Assembly: GCF_019049245.1 (NCBI RefSeq)
Contig: NZ_JAGMUK010000016.1
Location: forward strand, 62,001 to 126,000
Direction of reading: 5' to 3'
DNA: 64,000 bases
DNA from: Streptomyces sp. AC555_RSS877
Lineage (GTDB): Bacteria; Actinomycetota; Actinomycetes; Streptomycetales; Streptomycetaceae
Shown: piece by piece, positions 42,260 to 50,443 of the stretch
Layout of the letters: the number at the start of each line of letters is the position of its first letter
How positions within the stretch are numbered: the first letter of the stretch is position 1
Program-made: the position numbers and the translations under genes
The notes under the pieces: model-generated
Told to the model about the DNA's origin: nothing
What the model saw: only the letters and a program-made list of their open reading frames with translations
Database searches by the model: none

Positions 42260-43222
42260 ATGGAGATTCGTAGCCTCGACGGCGATGAGCCGTCGACCAT
42301 CGCCGCCCTGCTTCCCGGGTTCCGGGAGACCATGAGCCGGGAACTGCCCGGCGATCCGCCGGTGACCGAGGCGCTGCTCGCGCGGCTGTTCCAGCGGCGG
42401 CACGGGACGGAGCGGATCGTGCTCGGCGCGTTCGACGGGGACGTTCCGGCCGGTGTGCTGAAGCTCGGTCTCGATCTGGGGGATCCGGACGGGCCGGGGC
42501 ACGGTTCGCTGTGGGTGTTCCCCGGCTTCCGGCGGCGCGGGGCCGGGCGGGCCCTGGCGGCCGCGGGGCTGGCGGCTCTGCGGGAGCGGGGACGGCCGTT
42601 GTTGCTGGCCGACGCTCCCAGGGCGGCGGCCGGTGAGCGCTTCGCGGCGGAGCTCGGGGCGGACCTCGTCGGCGAGAGCGTGCGCAACCGGCTGCGGTTG
42701 GTCGGCCCCGCCCGGGCGGTGCTGGAGGCCGCGGTGGCCCGGCCGGTGCCCGGGTACCGGCTGGTGTCGTGGCGCGGGCCCTGCCCCGACGATCTCGTGG
42801 AGCCCTACGCGCGGGCCTGGAGCGCCCTGGAGGAGCGGGTCAACGGCCGGCCCCGGGTGCGGCGTCCGTCCGCCGGCGACGTACGGGCGCGCGAGGCCGA
42901 GGCGGAGCGGGCCGGGCACCTGCCGCACGTGGTGGTGGCGCTGCCCGAGCACGGCACCGTGATCGTCGCGTACAGCACCTTGTTCGTGCGGGACAGCCCG
43001 ATGGCGGACGCCGGCGAGACGCTGGTGCTGCCGCAGCACCGGCGGCGGGGCCTGGCCACCTGGCTGAAGGCCGACGTGCTGCTGGAGGCGGCCCGGGAGA
43101 ACGGCCGCCTCGCCCTGGTCCAGGTCTTCAACGACACCGCCAACACGGCCGTGGTCGCGCTGAACAAGAAGCTCGGCTTCGAGACCGACTCCTCCTGGTC
43201 GACGTACGCGCTCAAGGCCTGA
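42260..43222 (+). CDS. GNAT-family acetyltransferase with two domains
   Basis: A 320-residue protein with two GNAT folds. The first (about 1-150) has the acyl-CoA loop PGFRRRGAGRALAAAG; the second (about 170-320) has LPQHRRRGLATWLK and the closing NDTANTAVVALNKKLGFET. Related double-GNAT proteins occur in many actinomycetes as self-resistance or small-molecule acetyltransferases, but the substrate is unknown. I used ATG at 42260; a GTG lies 9 nt upstream in frame. There are 158 bp before it, so it may have its own promoter. Confidence 0.85.
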   Translation: MEIRSLDGDEPSTIAALLPGFRETMSRELPGDPPVTEALLARLFQRRHGTERIVLGAFDGDVPAGVLKLGLDLGDPDGPGHGSLWVFPGFRRRGAGRALAAAGLAALRERGRPLLLADAPRAAAGERFAAELGADLVGESVRNRLRLVGPARAVLEAAVARPVPGYRLVSWRGPCPDDLVEPYARAWSALEERVNGRPRVRRPSAGDVRAREAEAERAGHLPHVVVALPEHGTVIVAYSTLFVRDSPMADAGETLVLPQHRRRGLATWLKADVLLEAARENGRLALVQVFNDTANTAVVALNKKLGFETDSSWSTYALKA

Positions 43223-43258
43223 GCGCCCGAGGGCCGTCGTCTCAGGCCGTCCCCCGCT

Positions 43259-43292
43259 GATCCGATCCGAGCCGATCCGAGCCGATCCGAGA
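43259..43292 (+). repeat. Tandem GATCCGAGCC repeats in a leader
   Basis: The unit GATCCGAGCC (with one shortened copy) repeats about three times directly before the ribosome binding site of the SnoaL-like gene. It could affect translation or be a simple slippage product. Confidence 0.5.
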
Positions 43293-43299
43293 GGAACCC

Positions 43300-44139
43300 A
43301 TGACCACTGTGAGCCCCGCCGGCCGGCGCACACGCAACGCCGAGCTGGTCCGCGATCTGTACGGCACGCTCTACCGCGAGCACCGTTTCGAGGAGGCCGG
43401 CCGTTTCTTCCACGCCGACTTCACCGAGCACGACCCTACGGACTGGAAGACGCCGGACCGTGAGTTCCGGGGCCTGCGCGCCGACATCGACCACCTGGTG
43501 GCCGACAACGACCGGGTGATGCTGTTCGCCACGTGGACCGGGCGCACCCGGGCGGGAGCCGAGCTCAGGCTGCACACCGCCGAGCTGTACCGCCTGCGGG
43601 ACGGCCGGGTCGCCGAGCACTGGAACGTGGTCGACCGGGACGTGCTCGCCGCGCACGGCGTGGCCTACGGGCCGTCGCAGAGCGGTCAGCCGGCCGCTCC
43701 CGGGCTGCACGGACAGCACAGCGACACGGAGAGGGCCAACGCGGAGCTGGTGCTCGGCGCGTACCGCGACGTCTTCAGCGAACACCGGCTGGACCTCGCC
43801 GAGCGCTACTACCACCAGGACTACCGGCACCACAACATGCGCACGGACGCGGTGCCGGACGGGCTCGACGCCTTCAAGGCGTTCTTCGCGGACAACATCG
43901 CGGCCTTCCCCGACCTGGTCACCACCGTGGACCACCTCGTCGCCGCCGACGACCGGGTGATGGTCTTCGTGACCTGGACCGGCACGCTCACCGGCGCCTG
44001 GAGCGGTGGCGGCCCCTCCGGTCTGCCCCTCGAGATGCGCACCTGCGACCAGTTCCGGATCGAGAACGGGAAGGTGGCCGAGCACTGGGAGGTCGTCGAC
44101 TACCTCGCGCTCGGCAAGGCCGGACTGCCGACTCCGTGA
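43300..44139 (+). CDS. Fused double SnoaL-like protein
   Basis: A 279-residue protein consisting of two SnoaL-like (NTF2-fold) domains, about 10-130 and 145-277. Each half has a helical start (NAELVRDLYG and NAELVLGAYRDVF), a central strand pair with TWTG (LFATWTGRT, VFVTWTGTL) and an end RVAEHWNVVD or KVAEHWEVVD. SnoaL is a polyketide cyclase, while related SnoaL2-type proteins act in hydroxylation. A tandem fusion is not common. It may pair with the flavin monooxygenase encoded 88 bp downstream. ATG with GAGAGGAA upstream. Confidence 0.88.
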   Translation: MTTVSPAGRRTRNAELVRDLYGTLYREHRFEEAGRFFHADFTEHDPTDWKTPDREFRGLRADIDHLVADNDRVMLFATWTGRTRAGAELRLHTAELYRLRDGRVAEHWNVVDRDVLAAHGVAYGPSQSGQPAAPGLHGQHSDTERANAELVLGAYRDVFSEHRLDLAERYYHQDYRHHNMRTDAVPDGLDAFKAFFADNIAAFPDLVTTVDHLVAADDRVMVFVTWTGTLTGAWSGGGPSGLPLEMRTCDQFRIENGKVAEHWEVVDYLALGKAGLPTP

Positions 44140-44227
44140 GCGGGCCCGGCATCCGTACCGACAGCCGAATGACCTGGGCGAAGAGCCCGGCCGAGAGCCA
44201 GTCCAGAGCCGAGAGAGGGACTCCGCG

Positions 44228-45871
44228 ATGACTTCCCACGACGACAGCGCACCCGTATCGAACGCGCCCGTCCTGATCGTCGGCGGCAGCCTGGTCGGGC
44301 TGTCCGCCGCCGTGTTCCTCGCCCGTCACGGGGTCCGCTGCACCCTGGTGGAGCGGCATCCGGGCACCTCCATCCACCCCAGGGCCGTCGGTTACTACCC
44401 CCGGACCGGGGAGCTGCTGCGTCAGGCCGGGGTCGAGGAGGCGGCCGTACGGGAGGCCGCGGGCTTCGCGACGCACCGTACCCGGGCCGGGGTGACCTCC
44501 CTGGCGGGCGAGGTGCTGTTCAGCAAGGAGGAGCTGGAGGGCGACGACGAGCTCGGCGACCTCACCCCGTCCCGGTTGCTCCTGCTGCCGCAGGACCGGC
44601 TGGAGCCGCTGCTGCGGGACCGTGCCGTCGAACTCGGCGCCGACCTCCGGTTCGGTACCGAACTGCTGTCCTTCGCGGAGGACCCGGACGGGGTCACCGC
44701 CGTCCTCGGTGACGGAGCCGGCACCAGCACCTTCCGCAGCTCCTACCTGGTCGCCTGCGACGGGCCGCGCAGCACCGTGCGGGAGGCGCTGAAGGTGCCC
44801 CGGCAGGGGCGCGGGGTGCTGTCCCGCCATGTGAGCATCGCGTTCGGCGCGGATCTGCGGCCCGTGCTGGGGGAGCGCCGTTACAGCGTGGTCCACGTGA
44901 AGAATCCCCAGGTCACCGGGATCCTCGTCCATGACGACACGCTGACCGGGGGCACGCTGATCGTCGGGTACCGGCCCGAGGACAAAGAGAGCTTGGAGGA
45001 CTTCACCGACGCCCGCTGCGCCGAGCTGGTGGGTGCCGCGATCGGAGCGCCCGGGGTCGAGGTGACGATCCGTTCCCGCTTCCCCTGGGACATGGCGGAG
45101 CAGGTCGCCGAGGGGTTCGTGCACGGGCGGGTGCTGCTCGCCGGGGACGCGGCCCATGTCGTGCCGCCGACCGGCGGTTACGGAGCCAACACCGGTATCG
45201 CCGACGCCCACAACCTCGCCTGGAAGCTCGCTCTGGTGGTCGACGGCGTCGCGGGGGCCGGCCTCGTCGAGACGTACGACGCCGAGCGGCGGCCCGTGGC
45301 GGTCTACACGGCCGAGCAGGGTTCCCTGCAGCTCGCCGTGCGGTCCGGCACCGCCACCCCGGAGCAGCAGGCCGCCGCGGCGGACGCGGTGACCGTGACG
45401 ACGGGGCAGGCGTACCGGTCCGCCGCGGTCGTCGGGGAACCGGGGAGCGCGGACCTTCCGGTCGCCTCCGACCCACGGGCGCTGCGCGGCGCGCCGGGGA
45501 CCCGGGCGCCGTACGCGGAGCTGTCGCGCGGCGGCGAACCCGTCTCCACGCTGGATCTGTTCGGGCGGGAGTTCGTGCTGCTGGCCGGGGAGCGCGGCCG
45601 GGAGTGGATGTCGGCCGCCGTGGCCGCCTCCGCCGAGCTGGGGGTGAAGCTCGCCGCGCGCCGCGTGGTGCCTGGCACGGGCGGCGGCGCGGGCACCCTG
45701 TCCGACCCGGACGGCCGCTGGTCCGAGCGCTACGGCGGGGTGCGCCCCGAGGGCGCGGTACTGGTCCGCCCGGACGGGTTCGTCGCCTGGCGCTCGACGG
45801 GCGCCGACCCCGGCGGTGAGGAGACCGCGAAGCTGACGGCGGTACTGCGGAGGATCCTCGCACGAGGGTGA
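44228..45871 (+). CDS. FAD-dependent aromatic polyketide monooxygenase (1)
   Basis: A 547-residue class A flavoprotein hydroxylase of the PgaE/TcmG/RdmE group. Dinucleotide motif VLIVGGSLVGLSAAVFLARHG (N-terminal), DG motif VACDGPRSTVR (about 178), GD motif LLAGDAAHVVPPTGGYGANTG (about 301), and a thioredoxin-like C-terminal domain ending in RPDGFVAWR. NADPH and oxygen are used to hydroxylate or cleave polyketide rings. ATG at 44228 with GAGAGAGGGA. It ends 56 bp before the convergent MarR gene. Confidence 0.93.
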   Translation: MTSHDDSAPVSNAPVLIVGGSLVGLSAAVFLARHGVRCTLVERHPGTSIHPRAVGYYPRTGELLRQAGVEEAAVREAAGFATHRTRAGVTSLAGEVLFSKEELEGDDELGDLTPSRLLLLPQDRLEPLLRDRAVELGADLRFGTELLSFAEDPDGVTAVLGDGAGTSTFRSSYLVACDGPRSTVREALKVPRQGRGVLSRHVSIAFGADLRPVLGERRYSVVHVKNPQVTGILVHDDTLTGGTLIVGYRPEDKESLEDFTDARCAELVGAAIGAPGVEVTIRSRFPWDMAEQVAEGFVHGRVLLAGDAAHVVPPTGGYGANTGIADAHNLAWKLALVVDGVAGAGLVETYDAERRPVAVYTAEQGSLQLAVRSGTATPEQQAAAADAVTVTTGQAYRSAAVVGEPGSADLPVASDPRALRGAPGTRAPYAELSRGGEPVSTLDLFGREFVLLAGERGREWMSAAVAASAELGVKLAARRVVPGTGGGAGTLSDPDGRWSERYGGVRPEGAVLVRPDGFVAWRSTGADPGGEETAKLTAVLRRILARG

Positions 45872-45883
45872 GGAGGCGGAGCA

Positions 45884-45908
45884 GGGCCCCGGCCGCGTGC
45901 CGGGGCCC
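45884..45908. terminator. Terminator between convergent monooxygenase and MarR genes
   Basis: A 10-bp perfect GC stem (45884-45893 with 45899-45908) with a 5-nt loop lies in the 56-bp gap between convergent genes. Confidence 0.75.
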
Positions 45909-45927
45909 GCTCAGTCGTTCAGGGGGT

Positions 45928-46416
45928 TCAGGCTGCGCCCGGGCCGTTCTGCAACTCGCCCACGGAGTCGACGTACTTGATGAGCAGGCGGGCGAACTCG
46001 AGGCGTTCCTGCTCCGGCCAGTCCTGGGTGATGCGCTCGAAGGCCGCTCGCTGGTGACGGCGGAAACGGGCGAGCGTCTCGTGGCCCTCCGGGGTGAGCT
46101 GGAGGATCGTACGGCGGCCGTCGCGCTGTGAGGCCGCGCGGATCAGGTAGCCGGCGGAGATGCAGTCGGAGACCATCCGGCTGGCCACGGAGGGGTCGAC
46201 GGCCAGCCGTTCGCCCACCACGCCGACGGTGATCTCCTGGCCCTCCTCGTCCGGACCGTCCTGAACGATGTTGAGGACCAGGGTCCTGGTGAAGTCCTTG
46301 CGGGACACCTGCTTCTCGACGTTCAGCGCCTGCGCACGCCGCAGTCGAGAGAAGGCGGGGCCGACGGCGTCGAGCAGTTCCGCTGCCCGCGGCGGGGGCT
46401 GGGTCGAAGTGTCCAT
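45928..46416 (-). CDS. MarR-family transcription regulator
   Basis: A 162-residue dimeric winged-helix regulator. The recognition part reads VGERLAVDPSVASRMVSDCI and the wing RDGRRTILQLTPEG, with helices for dimer contact at both ends. It is divergent from the monooxygenase at 46533 and probably represses it, responding to a phenolic intermediate or product. ATG at 46416. Confidence 0.92.
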   Translation of the reverse strand: MDTSTQPPPRAAELLDAVGPAFSRLRRAQALNVEKQVSRKDFTRTLVLNIVQDGPDEEGQEITVGVVGERLAVDPSVASRMVSDCISAGYLIRAASQRDGRRTILQLTPEGHETLARFRRHQRAAFERITQDWPEQERLEFARLLIKYVDSVGELQNGPGAA

Positions 46417-46532
46417 GTCCGCATTCTAAGCGAGTTGATTACGGCAGACGAGCATCTGTATGCTCTCAATCGACTGCATGACGTAAAGCATATACCTGTT
46501 GACGCACATATACCTCCGAGAGGAATCCACCC
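46417..46532. promoter_or_regulatory. MarR-monooxygenase divergent operator region
   Basis: 116 bp, AT-rich. A perfect inverted repeat GAGCAT-CTGT-ATGCTC (46450-46465) lies inside a wider imperfect palindrome (AGTTGATT near 46433-46440 with AATCGACT near 46468-46475). A direct repeat CATATACCT occurs at 46489-46497 and 46507-46515, just before the downstream ribosome binding site. This fits the operator of the MarR-type regulator. Confidence 0.65.
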
Positions 46533-48077
46533 ATGTCCACCGAGACATCCGATCGCGACGTCGAGATCGCCTACGACCCCGACGTCGAGTTCGACGTGCT
46601 CATCGTCGGCGGCGGCCCCGTCGGCATGCTGCTCGCCGCCGAACTCCGCATCTCCCGCGTCCGGGCCGTGGTGCTCGAGCGGCTGCCCGAGCGCACCCCG
46701 CACTCCAAGGCCTTCGGCCTGCACGCCCGCTCCCTCGAGTCGCTCGACCGGCGCGGCCTGCTCAAACGGTTCCGCGAGGGCGCCCGCTCCTGGAACAACG
46801 GCCACTTCGCCGGCCTCGACGAGTGGGTCGACTTCTCCACCCTCGACAGCGCGCACGGCTACGCCCTGCTCTCCGAGCAGACCAGGACCGAACGGCTCCT
46901 CGAGGAGCGCGCCACCGAGTTCGGTGCCGAGATCCGCCGGGGCCACGAGGTCACCGCGATACGCCAGGACGCCGACGGCGTCGAGGCCGAGGTGACCGGT
47001 CCTGACGGCGCCTACACCCTGCGCGCCCGCTACGCCGTGGGCTGCGACGGCGGGCGCAGCCTGGTCCGCCGGGAAGCCGGCATCGCCTTCCCGGGCACCG
47101 GCGGCCGGGTCACCGCCCGGCTCGGCGACGTGATCCTCGCCGACCGCGAGAACGCCCCCATGGGCATGGAGCGCACCGAGCGCGGCCTGCTGTTCTGCGT
47201 GCCGCTGGACGACACCTACCACCGGGTGTCCACGTTCGACTTCCAGGCCGAGCGGGAGCCGGGCGCGGAACTCACCCTGGACGAGCTGACCGCGAGCCTG
47301 CGCGAGATCTGGGGCAGCGACCTCGGAGCGCACTCGCCGCGCTGGCTCTCCGTCTTCACCGACTCCGCGTGCCAGGCCGACCGCTACCGCGAGGGCAGGC
47401 TGCTGATCGCGGGCGACGCCGCGCACACCCACTTCCCGGTGGGCGGCCAGGGTGTCAACCTCGGCCTCCAGGACGTCTTCAACCTCGGCTGGAAGCTCGC
47501 CGCGACCGTGCACGGCTGGGCTCCCGAGGGCCTGCTCGACAGCTACGACCGCGAGCGCCAGGCACCGGCCCGCAAGGTACTGGCCAACACCCGCGCGCAG
47601 ATCGCGCTGATGAACCCGGACCCGTACGTCACGCCGCTGCGTGAGCTCTTCACCGACCTCATGCGCACGGAGCAGGTGAACCGGTACCTCGCCGAGATGC
47701 TCAGCGGCGTCACCGTCCGCTACCCGATCGACGGCCCCGAGCACCCGCTGCTCGGCGACTTCGCCCGTGACCTGGAGCTGGACACCGAGGAGGGTACGAA
47801 GGCCCTGCCCAGGTTCCTGAAGCGCGGCACCGGTCTGCTGCTCGACCTGGGCGGCGGCCCGGAGATCGGCCAGGTGTACGAGAAGTGGGCCGCGGGCGTC
47901 TCCTGGGCCGGACGGCTCCAGCACGTCCGGGCCACGTGCGCCCAGGAACCTCAGCTGACCGGCCTGTTGGTCCGCCCCGACGGCTATGTCGCCTGGGCCG
48001 CCGACCGGGACATGCCGGAGGCGGATCTGCGCGAGTCGCTGAACACCGCCATCACCACCTGGTTCGGCACCGTCTGA
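46533..48077 (+). CDS. FAD-dependent aromatic polyketide monooxygenase (2)
   Basis: A 514-residue class A flavoprotein of the PgaE/angucycline-hydroxylase type. VLIVGGGPVGMLLAAEL at about 23-39, DG motif VGCDGGRSLVRREAG (about 168), and GD motif LIAGDAAHTHFPVGGQGVNL (about 290-309); the VGGQG version is usual in tetracycline, angucycline and pentangular hydroxylases. The C-terminal domain ends RPDGYVAWAAD. ATG with GAGAGGAA upstream; the first gene transcribed away from the MarR gene, with the methyltransferase next. Confidence 0.93.
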   Translation: MSTETSDRDVEIAYDPDVEFDVLIVGGGPVGMLLAAELRISRVRAVVLERLPERTPHSKAFGLHARSLESLDRRGLLKRFREGARSWNNGHFAGLDEWVDFSTLDSAHGYALLSEQTRTERLLEERATEFGAEIRRGHEVTAIRQDADGVEAEVTGPDGAYTLRARYAVGCDGGRSLVRREAGIAFPGTGGRVTARLGDVILADRENAPMGMERTERGLLFCVPLDDTYHRVSTFDFQAEREPGAELTLDELTASLREIWGSDLGAHSPRWLSVFTDSACQADRYREGRLLIAGDAAHTHFPVGGQGVNLGLQDVFNLGWKLAATVHGWAPEGLLDSYDRERQAPARKVLANTRAQIALMNPDPYVTPLRELFTDLMRTEQVNRYLAEMLSGVTVRYPIDGPEHPLLGDFARDLELDTEEGTKALPRFLKRGTGLLLDLGGGPEIGQVYEKWAAGVSWAGRLQHVRATCAQEPQLTGLLVRPDGYVAWAADRDMPEADLRESLNTAITTWFGTV

Positions 48078-48147
48078 CGACGGGCCCCCGGTTCGTCGCG
48101 CCCCCCACTCCCCCCCACAAGTCCCGTTCCCGTAGTGAGAGGACGCA

Positions 48148-49185
48148 GTGAGCAGTTCCCCCACCACCACGGCCGGCGGTACCCCCACCAGTCCCCCGTG
48201 GTCGCAGGAGTTACTGAGGAAGAGCGATCTGATCACCCCCATGGCGATCCGAGTGGCCGCCACGCTCGGACTCTCGGACCACATGGCGGCCGGAGCGGTC
48301 ACGGTCGAGACGCTGGCCCACCAGGCGGACGTGGACCCCGTCGCGCTGGGCCGGCTCCTCGGTCACCTGGTGAACGCCGGGATCTACCGCCCGCTCCCCG
48401 ACGGGGGGTACGAACCGACCGAGCTCGGTGCCCTGCTGCGCGACGACGTCCCGGCCTCGGGCCGTGACTGGCTCCGGCTGGACGGTCCGACCGGACGGGG
48501 CGAGGTCGCGGTGTTCCGGCTGCTCGACGCCGTGCGCTCCGGCGCCCCCGTCTACTCCGCGCTGTACGGCCAGGAGTTCTGGACGGACGTCGAGTCGGAC
48601 GCCGCCCTCGCGGAGTCCTTCGCCCGGCGGATGGCGGCGAGCATGCGGTGGGTGATCCCCGAGCTGCTGGCGCAGGGCGACTGGCAGGCCGTACGGCATG
48701 TCGTCGACGTGGGCGGCGGCAGCGGCGACCTGCTCGCGGCCGTGGTCGGCGGTACCGCGGGCGCGCGAGGAACGCTCCTCGACCTGGAGGGGCCCGCGGC
48801 GGCGGCCGAGCGGGACTTCGCGGCCGCCGGGCTCCAGGAGCGCTGCCGCGCGGTGGCCGGCAGCTTCTTCGATCCTCTGCCCGCCGGCGGCGATGTGTAT
48901 CTGCTGGCCAACGTCCTGCTGAACTGGCCCGACGAGCGGGCGGCCGAGATCCTTCGGCGCTGTGCCGAGGCCGTCCGCGCGGGCGGCCGGGTCATGGTCC
49001 TCGAAGGGCTGCTCGACGTGCAGACCGACCAGACCGATCTGGACCTGCGGATGCTCGTCTACCTGGGCGGGCGTATGCGCACCACCGATCAGCTGCGCGA
49101 GCTGGCGGCCAAGGCCGGGCTCTTTCTGCGCCGGGTGGCCGCCCTGAGTCCGGTGCGCTCCCTCGTCGAGTTCGAAGCGGCGTGA
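48148..49185 (+). CDS. DnrK/RdmB-like methyltransferase-fold protein
   Basis: A 345-residue protein of the small-molecule O-methyltransferase family 2: an N-terminal winged-helix dimerisation part (about 20-110) and a SAM domain with VVDVGGGSGDLLAAV (about 187-201). The catalytic region reads LANVLLNWPDERA instead of the usual HVLHDW, so the general-base His is missing, as in DnrK and RdmB, which methylate by proximity or even hydroxylate. It could be a methyltransferase or an RdmB-like hydroxylase. GTG start at 48148 with GAGAGGA. Confidence 0.88.
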   Translation: MSSSPTTTAGGTPTSPPWSQELLRKSDLITPMAIRVAATLGLSDHMAAGAVTVETLAHQADVDPVALGRLLGHLVNAGIYRPLPDGGYEPTELGALLRDDVPASGRDWLRLDGPTGRGEVAVFRLLDAVRSGAPVYSALYGQEFWTDVESDAALAESFARRMAASMRWVIPELLAQGDWQAVRHVVDVGGGSGDLLAAVVGGTAGARGTLLDLEGPAAAAERDFAAAGLQERCRAVAGSFFDPLPAGGDVYLLANVLLNWPDERAAEILRRCAEAVRAGGRVMVLEGLLDVQTDQTDLDLRMLVYLGGRMRTTDQLRELAAKAGLFLRRVAALSPVRSLVEFEAA

Positions 49186-49269
49186 CCTCGGCGCCCCTCG
49201 GCGACGACAGCCGGCTTCCCTCTCCGCGCAACCCCATCCCCGATACGTAGGACAAAGAGGAGTACTTCC

Positions 49270-50247
49270 ATGCGCATCGTCCGTCATCACGAGTTCGGCG
49301 TCCCTTCGGTGCTGCACGTCGAAGAGGCCGACAAGCCCGTCCCGGGCCCCGGCCAGGTGCTGATCCGCACCGAGGCCGTCGGTGTCAACTTCGCCGAGTG
49401 CCAGCGCCGGCAGGGCATCCCGGTCGGCGGCCCCGCCACCCTTCCCGGCTCGCCGGGCGGCGACGTCGCCGGCATCGTGGAGCAGCTCGGTGAAGGCGTC
49501 GACGGGGTGAGCGTCGGCGACCGGGTGGTCACCGGCGTGGCCGCCGACGGGTACGCCGAGTACGTGGTCACCCACGCCGACTGGCTGTTCGCCGTCCCCG
49601 AGGGAATCGACGCCGGTCAGGCCACCTCGCTGCCCATCCCCGGCCAGACCGCCTACCACGTGGTCGTCACGGCGGCGAAGCTCCAGCCCGGTGAGTCCGT
49701 GCTGATCACCGCAGCGGCGGGCGGCATCGGCCATCTGCTGGTCCAGATGGCCAAGGCGCTCGGGGCGGGGCAGATCATCGCGGCCGCCCGCGGCGAGGAG
49801 AAGCTGGCCTTCGCCGCCTCGCTCGGCGCGGACGTCACCGTCGACTACAGCGTGGCCGGCTGGGAGGAGAAGGTCCGGGCCGCGACCGACGGCAAGGGCG
49901 TGAACGTCGCTCTGGAGACCGTGGGCGGCGATGTCCTCACCAAGTGCGTGAACCTCACCGCCCAGTTCGGGCGGACGGTCGTGTACGGCGCGGCGGGCGG
50001 CGAACTGCCCGCCATCGAGGTCGGCGACATCTTCGACAACCGCATCGTCATGGGCTTCAGCATGTGGGGCGTGATGGGCAACCGGCCGGACGTCATGGCC
50101 GAGGGCGCGCGGGAGCTGCTGGACATGGTCTCGTCCGGCAGGGTCCGTCCCGTCGTGCACGCCGAGCTGCCGCTCAAGGACGCCGCGGCCGCGCACGAGC
50201 TGATGGAGGCGCGCTCCCAGCTCGGCCGTGTGGTGCTCGTTCCCTGA
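49270..50247 (+). CDS. Quinone oxidoreductase, MDR family (1)
   Basis: A 325-residue medium-chain reductase without zinc ligands. NADPH motif SVLITAAAGGIGHLLVQMAKA (about 139-158) and the quinone oxidoreductase pattern PGSPGGDVAGIVEQLG. It resembles its neighbour at 50444 over its whole length, with the same start MRIVRH and the same end LGRVVLVP/LGKVVLVP. Such enzymes reduce quinone rings in aromatic polyketide pathways. ATG with AGAGGAG upstream. Confidence 0.9.
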   Translation: MRIVRHHEFGVPSVLHVEEADKPVPGPGQVLIRTEAVGVNFAECQRRQGIPVGGPATLPGSPGGDVAGIVEQLGEGVDGVSVGDRVVTGVAADGYAEYVVTHADWLFAVPEGIDAGQATSLPIPGQTAYHVVVTAAKLQPGESVLITAAAGGIGHLLVQMAKALGAGQIIAAARGEEKLAFAASLGADVTVDYSVAGWEEKVRAATDGKGVNVALETVGGDVLTKCVNLTAQFGRTVVYGAAGGELPAIEVGDIFDNRIVMGFSMWGVMGNRPDVMAEGARELLDMVSSGRVRPVVHAELPLKDAAAAHELMEARSQLGRVVLVP

Positions 50248-50310
50248 TCCGGCCCTGATGCGGGCCTCACCTGGCCCTCATCTGGCCGGAATCTGCACCC
50301 AGTCATCGAT

Positions 50311-50347
50311 ATGCACATTGACAAGCACGTGCATTTAAGCATGTAAT
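50311..50347 (+). promoter_or_regulatory. Strong promoter with overlapping inverted repeat
   Basis: TTGACA (50318-50323) and TGTAAT (50342-50347) are separated by 18 bp, a near-consensus vegetative promoter. An inverted repeat ATGCAC (50311-50316) with GTGCAT (50329-50334) covers the -35 box, so binding there would repress. It drives the second quinone oxidoreductase gene. The cluster MarR protein is a candidate binder, without proof. Confidence 0.6.
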
Positions 50348-50443
50348 TGTCCTCGGCAACACGATCAACCCGTAACCCGGATCCCTGGGCGGAGCCGCAG
50401 CGACCATCGCGGCTCGAACACACCTCCTAGTTGGGAGAACACC

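Noticed and set aside
41516..43333. Long minus-strand frame opposite the SDR and GNAT genes
   Set aside because: Composition and lack of motifs mark it as a shadow of the plus-strand genes.
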